46,808 nucleotides of DNA from Clostridiales bacterium (lineage in GTDB: Bacteria > Bacillota > Clostridia > Lachnospirales > Lachnospiraceae). The translations under genes and the position numbers were made by a program. The stretch's first letter is position 1. Every line of letters starts with the position of its first letter. Shown here one piece after another: positions 16,415-23,505 of the stretch. The stretch is taken from positions 1 to 46,808 of the forward strand of contig JAGZJZ010000049.1 of assembly GCA_018365455.1 (NCBI GenBank), read 5' to 3'. The notes under the pieces were generated by a model. The model was not told the origin of the DNA. It searched no databases and saw nothing but the letters and a program-made list of their open reading frames with translations.

Positions 16415-17839
16415 TTATTCCAGATTCGATTCCAGTTCCCCGTAGAGATTATCAATAGCACCCTGTGCATCTGTCTGTCCCGTCCAATACGCATTCAGGC
16501 TGTCGATCATTCCGGCTTTCATACCATAGAAATTAGGATTCTTGGTGGGCATCACTGCTTTGTCAAGTGCACTCTTATAATCACTTCTGTAAGGCAGTTT
16601 TAAATAATCATCACTTTCCAGAACCTTTAAGTTTGCCGGGATCTGCCCGGATTTTGACCAGGTTACGCCACCCTCTGAGGATGCCCCCAGTACGAATTCC
16701 ACTGCAGCAAGGGTCTCGTCTTCTGTTCTGTCTTTGCTGAAAGGAATAATCAGCGTATGAGAGTCAGCCCAGCATGCATCATTATCAAACAACCGGGGGA
16801 ATGTCTGTGCACCGAAATTCAGATTCTCCGTACTTTCGAGTGCTCCTGTTGCCCAGGTTCCGGCAAACAGCAGTCCCGCTTTTCCGCTTTGGAAAAATGC
16901 CTGATGGTCGTCAATTCCTTCTAATATGTATCCTTTGTCATAGAGGCTCTTTACAAATTCTGCCGCTTTTATGGCAATTTCTTTATCCATGGTTACCTGC
17001 GCACCATCATCACTGACCAGAGCTTTTCCACCCATCTGGTAGTAAGATGCCCACCATAAGCGGTATGGATCATCGCCGGAATTCGTTAAGGATAATGCAC
17101 TGCTTCCTTCCGGGATAACTGCTTTTATCTTATCCAGGACAGCATAAAAATCCTCTGTACTTCCAATATCCAGCTGACCGCTTTCATTTAGCTGCACACC
17201 AGCTTCCGTAAGAATATCTTTGTTGAAATACATAATCTCAGCATGAGTATCCAGTGGAATGCCATAGATTTCTCCGTCAAACGTTACGCTGTCCAGTGAA
17301 TTTTGAGAAAACATACTGGAAAGATCGACGCCCAGCTGATCCAGATAATCATTTAACGCAATAACAGATCCTTCGTTTACCAGCTCCGGCAGCTTGGATA
17401 CATGCGATACTCCTATGTCCGGTCCTTTTCCTGCGGCAACAGCCGTTTGGAGCTTTGTATAATAATCATCCCACACCAACATGATTGACTGCACGCCCAT
17501 TTTCGGACTACCTGCATTATAATCAGAAATAATCTGATCCATAAAAGTTCCGTCACCGCCGCTGAACAAGGACCAGAACACCAGCTTACCTTCATCTATC
17601 TTCACATTCTCCGGATTGTTAACCGTTCCATCTTCATTTACATCTGTTACCGAACCCGAAGCCGTTTCTCCATCAGATGCACTGTCTGGCTGTGCACCAG
17701 TGCCGTCAGCCTGGGTATTTACCTCTGTTGTTTCCTTGCTCCCTTCTTTATTTTCTGTCGCTGCACTGTTTCCACATCCAGCCAGTGCTGTTCCAAATAC
17801 GCAAACCGCTAAAATCATACTCACTATTCTTTTTTTCAT
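16415..17839 (-). CDS. Sugar ABC transporter substrate-binding lipoprotein (second importer)
   Basis: 474 residues. Signal MKKRIVSMILAVCVFGTALA with lipobox ALAGC, then a Ser/Thr/Glu/Gly-rich linker to about residue 75, then a family 1 binding fold (LVFWSLFSGGDGTFMDQIIS; YGIPLDTHAEIMYFNKDIL; LLFAGTWATGALEST). Clearly diverged from the first importer's lipoprotein, so a different substrate is likely. First gene of the operon binding protein-permease-permease-GH2. The promoter at 17992-18020 and three copies of an operator-like 11-mer lie upstream. Confidence 0.93.
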   Translation of the reverse strand: MKKRIVSMILAVCVFGTALAGCGNSAATENKEGSKETTEVNTQADGTGAQPDSASDGETASGSVTDVNEDGTVNNPENVKIDEGKLVFWSLFSGGDGTFMDQIISDYNAGSPKMGVQSIMLVWDDYYTKLQTAVAAGKGPDIGVSHVSKLPELVNEGSVIALNDYLDQLGVDLSSMFSQNSLDSVTFDGEIYGIPLDTHAEIMYFNKDILTEAGVQLNESGQLDIGSTEDFYAVLDKIKAVIPEGSSALSLTNSGDDPYRLWWASYYQMGGKALVSDDGAQVTMDKEIAIKAAEFVKSLYDKGYILEGIDDHQAFFQSGKAGLLFAGTWATGALESTENLNFGAQTFPRLFDNDACWADSHTLIIPFSKDRTEDETLAAVEFVLGASSEGGVTWSKSGQIPANLKVLESDDYLKLPYRSDYKSALDKAVMPTKNPNFYGMKAGMIDSLNAYWTGQTDAQGAIDNLYGELESNLE

Positions 17840-17905
17840 AAAGAACCTCCAACATTTTTATAAGTTATTCAGCTGTTCCCTGTTAGTTTTGCCGGCACTA
17901 ACGAG

Positions 17906-17934
17906 TTATTTAAACATTTTTACTGTTTAAATAA
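17906..17934. promoter_or_regulatory. Perfect palindromic operator candidate
   Basis: TTATTTAAACA (17906-17916) and TGTTTAAATAA (17924-17934) are perfect inverted copies with a 7-base spacer. The same 11-mer occurs again at 17958-17968. It lies downstream of the predicted transcription start of the second importer operon, a position suited to repression. Confidence 0.65.
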
Positions 17935-17953
17935 AGGATATAAAGAATCAAAA

Positions 17954-17973
17954 AATATTATTTAAACAATATT
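17954..17973. promoter_or_regulatory. Second operator candidate, 20-bp near-palindrome
   Basis: AATATT-A-TTTAAA-C-AATATT is symmetric except for one base pair. It contains the 11-mer TTATTTAAACA found twice in the neighbouring palindrome. It starts 18 bases downstream of the -10 box, around the transcription start. Confidence 0.55.
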
Positions 17974-17991
17974 TCTGTTTCTATATTTTGT

Positions 17992-18020
17992 ATATTACGT
18001 CATTTTACCATTTTTGTCAA
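17992..18020 (-). promoter_or_regulatory. Sigma-A promoter of the second importer operon
   Basis: On the minus strand, a perfect TTGACA (18015-18020) is 17 bases from TAATAT (17992-17997). The surrounding 250 bases (17.9-18.16 kb) are very AT-rich and hold no gene. Confidence 0.65.
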
Positions 18021-18161
18021 TATGTAATTTGCAAATTTTGTTCATTTTAACATTTATATTGCTTCTATATTTTTTATCACCATAATTTATGTCATAATAT
18101 GTTTTTTTTGCTCGCATAGGAGATTTTTACATAACGTGTGAAATAGTTTTTCCCAGCACAA

Positions 18162-18194
18162 AAAAAAGACCTGCCAAGGCGACAGATCTTTTTT
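18162..18194 (-). terminator. Intrinsic terminator after the ArsR-type regulator
   Basis: AAAAAAGACCTG pairs with CAGATCTTTTTT (one mismatch) around a 9-base loop, with a T-run on the minus strand (TCTTTTTTTTG). It closes the regulator gene and insulates the second importer operon. Confidence 0.85.
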
Positions 18195-18226
18195 CATTTG
18201 CTTGCAGCAGAGCATGAACTATAAGA

Positions 18227-19147
18227 TCAATATTCAATATTCATAACAATATCCTGTTCATAATCTCCGTATCCCCTGCCAAAGATATTAAATCCCCCTA
18301 CATATTTTGTACCTTCTTTATTACCAATTTTCACATCAATATAAGGCTGGGACATCAAGTCCAATTCCTCTACTTTTATATCGGATGCCCTGGTTTCATT
18401 GATATATGCCCCATCCCTGCGTACTTCCCAGGTCATGAGTAATCCATACTGGGTAGAACCGTTGGGCCATATAGAAGGATTCAATCTCCCCCTCCTGGCT
18501 CCAAAATCTCCGGGACTGGTCCAGGTTCCGCACTCTATGCCGTTGATCCATACCGTCAGATCGGACTTCCAGTCCTCTCTGTAATTAGGAGCTTCTGAAC
18601 AGATTTCCAGGGAAACGCTGATCCGTTTGGGCATGCGCTTTTTGGGCACCGCATTGGCAAATTTATATTCCACAAAGCCTGAAGAAGTCCATAAAAGCTG
18701 GGCGTTTATCCTTTCCGGAAGATAAAAGCTGTACTCCGCATCTTCCATACCAATCACACCGGCTCTGCTGTATAGACCGCAGGTAGGCGATACCTTACAG
18801 GCACAGTATGCGCCAACGGGCATTTCAACGCTGGTAATTTCATCAATATCCGTATTGATGGCAGATAGATCAATGGTGATAAAATCTCTTTTCCGGTTAC
18901 AGAGCTTCGTAGAACCCCGGGTTCCCGGCTGTGTCTCCATTCTGATTAGTCCCGCCTTCTCCAGAATCTTCAGGTGCAGTGCCGCGCTGGATGCGGGAAT
19001 ATCCAATTTCTTCGCGATGTCCCCGATAATCAGCCCTTCTTCGTACAAAAGTTTTAGTATCTCTATTCGTATTGGTGAAGAAAGCGCCTTTCCCACATTG
19101 CAAAGTTCTTCTTCACTTGTCATATCCAATTCTAATATCTTTGCCAA
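18227..19147 (-). CDS. ArsR-type transcriptional regulator with a large C-terminal effector domain
   Basis: 306 residues. The first 90 are an ArsR-like winged helix (KALSSPIRIEILKLLYEEG; IAKKLDIPASSAALHLKILE; recognition helix then GLIRMETQPG). A C-terminal domain of about 210 residues follows, beta-rich by appearance, with Cys residues in GAYCACKVSPTCGLYS and a WINGIECGTW stretch reminiscent of carbohydrate-binding beta-sandwiches. Ordinary ArsR repressors are about 100 residues, so this is a long type in which the extra domain probably senses a ligand. It lies directly upstream of the second sugar importer and downstream of the rhamnosidase, with its own terminator. Likely repressor of the importer operon through the TTATTTAAACA sites (inference). 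Confidence 0.85.
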   Translation of the reverse strand: MAKILELDMTSEEELCNVGKALSSPIRIEILKLLYEEGLIIGDIAKKLDIPASSAALHLKILEKAGLIRMETQPGTRGSTKLCNRKRDFITIDLSAINTDIDEITSVEMPVGAYCACKVSPTCGLYSRAGVIGMEDAEYSFYLPERINAQLLWTSSGFVEYKFANAVPKKRMPKRISVSLEICSEAPNYREDWKSDLTVWINGIECGTWTSPGDFGARRGRLNPSIWPNGSTQYGLLMTWEVRRDGAYINETRASDIKVEELDLMSQPYIDVKIGNKEGTKYVGGFNIFGRGYGDYEQDIVMNIEY

Positions 19148-19322
19148 GTCAAATCCCCCTCAAATGCTGTAATTTCATTTTAAATCCCTTGCGTTACCTG
19201 TTAAACTCCATCATTATACCGCATTCAATTGGTAAATTCAATGAGAATTACCGGAGCTTAGGGGATAAACTCTTATCTTCCTTTGAAAGTACAAAGCATT
19301 AGAAAATACAATTCCATCATAA

Positions 19323-19369
19323 AAATAAGCCAAATCGCGAAAACACAGTTCCGACACTTTGGCTTATTT
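19323..19369 (-). terminator. Intrinsic terminator after the rhamnosidase gene
   Basis: AAATAAGCCAAA and TTTGGCTTATTT are a perfect 12-bp stem with a 23-base loop. The minus strand continues TTTTTATG. It starts about 30 bases after the stop. Confidence 0.85.
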
Positions 19370-19397
19370 CTACCTGGCAAAATATTTACTTATTTAC

Positions 19398-22103
19398 TCA
19401 TTTACGAAAACGAATATGATAACATCCCGATCCTGCACATGCGCTCATGAAACCATTTTCTGAGCCAAACTCCAGTCCATCTCCATCCAGAACCTCTACT
19501 GCCTGATCCAGGCAGATCTTAGCCTGTGTATTAGGAGGAATGCATACTTTCATGGTCACTTCATCGCCGTCAACATTCCATTCAGATGTAACATCACCGT
19601 AAACTGATTTATAATTTGCTTTTACATAATCCAGTCCGCCGCCGATTCTTGGATAGATTGTGGTAAACTTATAACCGCTTCTTTCTTCATCTGCTTCGAT
19701 TCCGGCAGCCACACGGTAAAGCCATTCTCCAATTGCTCCATATGCATAATGATTAAAGGAGTTCATATCGGGACTCCACATGGTTCCATCCGGTTTCATG
19801 CCATCCCAGTGTTCCCAGACCGTTGTTGCTCCCATTTTTACCTGATACAGCCAAGATGGGAAATCATCTTTTAACAGCAGTTCGTATGCTTCTTTTGTAT
19901 GCCCGTTCTGGCTCAAAGCATGGCAGAAATATGGCGTTCCCACAAATCCCGTAACCAGGTGTCCGTTTTCTTTCTCCAGTAACCTTAACAGACCTTCCAC
20001 CGTTTTCTCCCGGTATGCTTCCGGAACCAGATTGAAATATAACGCCACAATATGTGCAGTCTGGGTCTGAGCAGTCATAATTCCTTCGCTGTCAAAGAAA
20101 GTTCTCTGGAACTTATCCACGATTTTTTCATACAGAGCTGTGTATTTCTTCTCATCTTCACAATTTCCGAGGATTTTTGCAATCTTCACAAATAATCCGG
20201 TTGAATATGCAAAGTAAGCGGTACAGGTCAGATCATTGGGGGTCGCTCCAAAATAGCTGCCTTCCTGGGCATCTAACGCAACCCAGTCACCAAACTGTAA
20301 TTTATAATTCCAGATATAATCCTTTGCATGCTCTTCCATAAAGCCAATCCAAGCCTTCATACTGGAATACTGGTCTTCCAGTATCTTTTTATCTCCATAG
20401 GTGAGATACATGGTCCATGGGTTAATAACTGCCACATCTGCCCATGCCGCTGCGGAATGGCTTCCCTGTTCTAACAGCCAGTCGCCGTCTGTTTTACCGG
20501 TAAGGATATCCGGCACTACATGCGGTATCCCTCCCTCAGGTGTCTGGTCTGCAGCCACGTCTTTTAACCATTTTGCAAAGAAATGGTAGGTGTTCATCAG
20601 ATAGCTTGCCGTGCGGCAGAAGATCTGTGCATCTCCGGTCCATCCCAGTCTTTCATTTCTCTGGGGGCAGTCCGTAGGCACATCTACAAAGTTTCCTTTT
20701 AATCCCCATAAAATATTATGCTGCAGCTGGTTGATATCCGGATTGGAGCATGTGAAAGTACCCGTCTGTTCCATATCTGAATGCACTGCGTATGCGGTAA
20801 AGTCCTCTATTTTTGCTTCTCCCGGGTAAGAAGCAATCTTCGCAAACTGGAATCCCATGAAAGTGAAATTCGGATGGTATTCTGTCTCCTGATCATCCTT
20901 GCAGATATAGGTAAGGGTCTCTTTAGCCCCTCTTAGGTTATCCAGATAGACATTTCCTTTCGCATCTAGCACCTCAAAGCAGTTGAGTTCCACTTTATCT
21001 CCTGCTTTTCCTTTTACCTTTACATGAATCCATCCGGTCATATTCTGTCCAAAATCAATGACCGTATCACCCTGCGGTGTCTGGAAAATCCGTTTTGCCG
21101 TTACCGGCTCGACTTCCGTTACTTTACAGAAGCTCTGAGCTTCCAGCACTTTTTTATCAAAAGCAACCGTTTCTACATCCCAAAATCTTTTTGCATGATA
21201 TCCAGCTTGTGTTCCGCCATCTGCTTTAAATCCAGCCTCTGAACATCCATTTGCATCAAATCCAGCCTCTGACCAGCCTTCTATTTCCAATCTGGCATCA
21301 TAGATCTCACCATCATAAATCTCAGAAAATACAACCGGTGCATCACTTCCCTTCCAGGTTGAATCGGTCACTATGGTATCTGTTGTTCCATCTTCGTATG
21401 CAATATGAATCTGCCCTAAAAATGCAGTCTGTTCTCCATAGTTATTGCGGTTGCCCACAAACCCCATTTTTCCTTTATACCATCCGGCGCCCAGCATGGC
21501 ACCCACACCATTTTCTCCTTCTTTTAACATTGTAGTAATGTCGTATGTCTGGTAAGTTAAATGTTTGAGGTAAGAGGTCCAGCCCGGTGTCAATTCATCG
21601 GTTCCAACTTTTGTACCGTTTATGTAAAATTTATATAATCCCAGGGCGGTTGTAAATGCATAAGCAGCCTTCACGTTTCCTTTCACCCGGAAATTGCTTC
21701 TTACATAAGTTCCCTTAGACTCTCCTGCATTTTCTTTTGTCTCTGCTGAAACAAACTCTGCTTTCCATTCCTCCTCAGAAAGAAGTGCTGTTACAAAATA
21801 TCCGGTTTTACTCCAGCCGCTGCATTCACCATCCACGTCCGTAACTTTTGCACGCACAAAATATTTTTCAGCAGATTTTATCTGGAACCCCTCCGCAAAT
21901 ACATGTGCAGATTCATCACTGTTTATTTCTCCGCTGTCAAAAAGTACATTTTTAAATTCAGCATCAGCGCTGATCTGCAGCTCATAGGATGCCTGAATCA
22001 CACTTCGTTTATCACTTTCCAATACCCAGCCAAACTGCGGTACCTGTGTAACTCCAATGGGATTTTCCTGGTAATTCATTTTTAACTTTCCTATTTTTAA
22101 CAT
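19398..22103 (-). CDS. Alpha-L-rhamnosidase, glycoside hydrolase family 78
   Basis: 901 residues, usual for GH78, with GGAGG nine bases before the ATG. Domain order: an N-terminal Fn3-like domain (NPIGVTQVPQFGWVLESD), the rhamnosidase N domain (AYAFTTALGLYKFYINGTKV; LTPGWTSYLKHLTYQTYDIT), the concanavalin-like domain, then the (alpha/alpha)6 catalytic barrel with DCPQRNERLGWTGDAQIF, which carries the catalytic acid region, and GATTVWEHWDGM. A C-terminal beta domain ends the protein. No signal peptide, so it is cytoplasmic. It removes terminal alpha-L-rhamnose from imported glycans or flavonoid glycosides. Odd feature: a 10-residue unit repeated about three times near residues 275-308 (SEAGFDANG / SEAGFKADG / TQAGYHAKR). 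Transcribed alone, between an AraC gene and a strong terminator. Confidence 0.93.
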   Translation of the reverse strand: MLKIGKLKMNYQENPIGVTQVPQFGWVLESDKRSVIQASYELQISADAEFKNVLFDSGEINSDESAHVFAEGFQIKSAEKYFVRAKVTDVDGECSGWSKTGYFVTALLSEEEWKAEFVSAETKENAGESKGTYVRSNFRVKGNVKAAYAFTTALGLYKFYINGTKVGTDELTPGWTSYLKHLTYQTYDITTMLKEGENGVGAMLGAGWYKGKMGFVGNRNNYGEQTAFLGQIHIAYEDGTTDTIVTDSTWKGSDAPVVFSEIYDGEIYDARLEIEGWSEAGFDANGCSEAGFKADGGTQAGYHAKRFWDVETVAFDKKVLEAQSFCKVTEVEPVTAKRIFQTPQGDTVIDFGQNMTGWIHVKVKGKAGDKVELNCFEVLDAKGNVYLDNLRGAKETLTYICKDDQETEYHPNFTFMGFQFAKIASYPGEAKIEDFTAYAVHSDMEQTGTFTCSNPDINQLQHNILWGLKGNFVDVPTDCPQRNERLGWTGDAQIFCRTASYLMNTYHFFAKWLKDVAADQTPEGGIPHVVPDILTGKTDGDWLLEQGSHSAAAWADVAVINPWTMYLTYGDKKILEDQYSSMKAWIGFMEEHAKDYIWNYKLQFGDWVALDAQEGSYFGATPNDLTCTAYFAYSTGLFVKIAKILGNCEDEKKYTALYEKIVDKFQRTFFDSEGIMTAQTQTAHIVALYFNLVPEAYREKTVEGLLRLLEKENGHLVTGFVGTPYFCHALSQNGHTKEAYELLLKDDFPSWLYQVKMGATTVWEHWDGMKPDGTMWSPDMNSFNHYAYGAIGEWLYRVAAGIEADEERSGYKFTTIYPRIGGGLDYVKANYKSVYGDVTSEWNVDGDEVTMKVCIPPNTQAKICLDQAVEVLDGDGLEFGSENGFMSACAGSGCYHIRFRK
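21196..21275 (-). repeat. 30-bp in-frame tandem repeat inside the rhamnosidase gene
   Basis: The 15-mer AAATCCAGCCTCTGA (plus strand) occurs at 21228 and 21258, exactly 30 bases apart, and a decayed third unit (TATCCAGCTTGTG) lies about 30 bases before the first. It encodes repeated SEAGF-like decapeptides in the N-terminal half of the enzyme. Confidence 0.75.
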
Positions 22104-22161
22104 TGTACTACCTCCATTTTTGACTTCATTCCGGCTTATCCGTTCGTTCCGTAAATATATT

Positions 22162-22167
22162 ATTATA
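22162..22167 (-). promoter_or_regulatory. Candidate -10 box of the rhamnosidase gene
   Basis: TATAAT on the minus strand, about 60 bases before the ATG. The -35 (TATATT at 17 bases) is poor, as expected for a promoter needing an activator, perhaps the upstream AraC protein. Confidence 0.35.
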
Positions 22168-22250
22168 CTATTCTAATGTTGATAAATATAGATTACACGA
22201 AAATTACAGGTTGTACAATAACGGTTCTTTATACTTCTATTGACCATTTT

Positions 22251-23252
22251 TTAGGTTCTGCTTTTGCGATAATCCCCCGGTGTGCTACCCACTGCCTCCT
22301 TGAATTTCTTATAAAAAAAGTTCATATTGTTGTATCCGCACACCGATACAATTTCTGTAACCGGAAGATCAGTATTTTCCAGCAGTGCCATGGCTTTGTT
22401 TAAACGCTGTTCCTGAACGTGTTCTACAAAGCTTCTTCCCGTCTTTTCCTTTAAAAGATTTGTCAGATAAGCCCCATTGAAACCGAAGTGTTTCGCCATC
22501 TGGCTCAACGTGCAATGATCATAATTTTCTTCGATATACGATAATACCGAGAGAATTTGAACGTTGTGGGAAACATCCTTTTCCTTTTCTTTGGAAGCAT
22601 CCCGGTAGGTTCGCAGCAATTCGGTAAACAGTATAACCATATAACTGTCCAGTACTTCCTGAACGCCCAGATCCTTATTATAATATTCCAGCAAAATCTC
22701 CTCCATAATCTTTCTAACCCTTAGATTATTATGTGCCGGAAAATATAAATAATGTTTTTTCTGCTGGCTCCTGGTTACCGCTTCCATCAGAAACTGGGAT
22801 ACAATTCCCTGTTTGGTCATTCTGGCAAGAAATGCAGATGCAAAGAATTCCTTTCGCATGAGGATATTCAATATAATATCGTTTTCACCTGCTTTTTCTA
22901 TAGAATGTACTACGCTGGTGTCAAATATGCAGACATCCCCTTGCCGGCTCACCACTTTCCGTCCCTCAATTGTCTGCACGCAGGTGCCCGACCAGACATA
23001 ATTCAGTTCAATATAGTTGTGGGCGTGGGGCTTGATATCTACGAAACGATCCTGCCGGTTTACCCCGATATTCTCATAAGGGTTCATAAAGTAGTCCCCT
23101 TCAAATAAGTACGCGCCCTTGTCCATGGAGCTGTATTTACTGTATTCTCTATGTATTCTGGGATTATCAAAATCCACTGTTCCTTTTAGCAGATTTTCCT
23201 TCTCCTGATCCGTAAACGCATGTAAAAAGACATCTAATTCTTCGTGAGTCAT
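22251..23252 (-). CDS. AraC family transcriptional regulator (cupin sensor domain)
   Basis: 333 residues, AGGAGGAATT before the ATG. Residues about 65-160 form a cupin-like sugar-sensing domain (IKPHAHNYIELNYVWSGT; GDVCIFDTSVVHSIEKAG). The C-terminal 100 residues carry two helix-turn-helix motifs (CTLSQMAKHFGFNGAYLTNLL; VTEIVSVCGYNNMNFFYKKF). It lies about 150 bases upstream of the rhamnosidase on the same strand, so it most likely activates that gene in response to rhamnose or a rhamnoside (inference from position). Confidence 0.92.
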   Translation of the reverse strand: MTHEELDVFLHAFTDQEKENLLKGTVDFDNPRIHREYSKYSSMDKGAYLFEGDYFMNPYENIGVNRQDRFVDIKPHAHNYIELNYVWSGTCVQTIEGRKVVSRQGDVCIFDTSVVHSIEKAGENDIILNILMRKEFFASAFLARMTKQGIVSQFLMEAVTRSQQKKHYLYFPAHNNLRVRKIMEEILLEYYNKDLGVQEVLDSYMVILFTELLRTYRDASKEKEKDVSHNVQILSVLSYIEENYDHCTLSQMAKHFGFNGAYLTNLLKEKTGRSFVEHVQEQRLNKAMALLENTDLPVTEIVSVCGYNNMNFFYKKFKEAVGSTPGDYRKSRT

Positions 23253-23362
23253 AATTCCTCCTGGCCTGCTCCCAAATTAACAGCACCGTGATAGCTGCTG
23301 CCTTGTATTCTTATCTTCATTTTAATCAAAATATAGGATTTCGTCAAATCCCAGCCAAGATA

Positions 23363-23400
23363 TTTTGTTCAGCATATTTTGTTCAGTTACTTTTGTTCAG
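23363..23400 (+). repeat. Three exact 10-mers at a 14-base period
   Basis: TTTTGTTCAG occurs at 23363, 23377 and 23391, separated by the 4-base spacers CATA and TTAC. It lies in the 250-base gap between uvrA and the AraC gene, which otherwise holds only the uvrA terminator. Possibly a direct-repeat protein-binding site; no direct evidence. Confidence 0.75.
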
Positions 23401-23423
23401 CGAAACCATTTCGGGAATAAAAA

Positions 23424-23496
23424 GGTATCAATCCGTATCCGCGATACCGGCTTTCCAATATTTGAAAAACCCGTAACGGGAAACCGGACTGATACC
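23424..23496 (-). terminator. Elaborate intrinsic terminator after uvrA
   Basis: Outer arms GGTATCAATCCG and CGGACTGATACC pair with a single mismatch across 73 bases. Inside, CCGGCTTTCC pairs imperfectly with GGGAAACCGG, and CCCGTAACGGG forms a small hairpin. On the minus strand the structure ends in TACCTTTTTATT. It begins ten bases after the uvrA stop. Confidence 0.7.
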
Positions 23497-23505
23497 AGGT
23501 TTCAT

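Noticed and set aside
23363..23400. Possible CRISPR array
   Set aside because: The repeats are 10 bases with 4-base spacers, far too short for CRISPR, and no cas gene is present.
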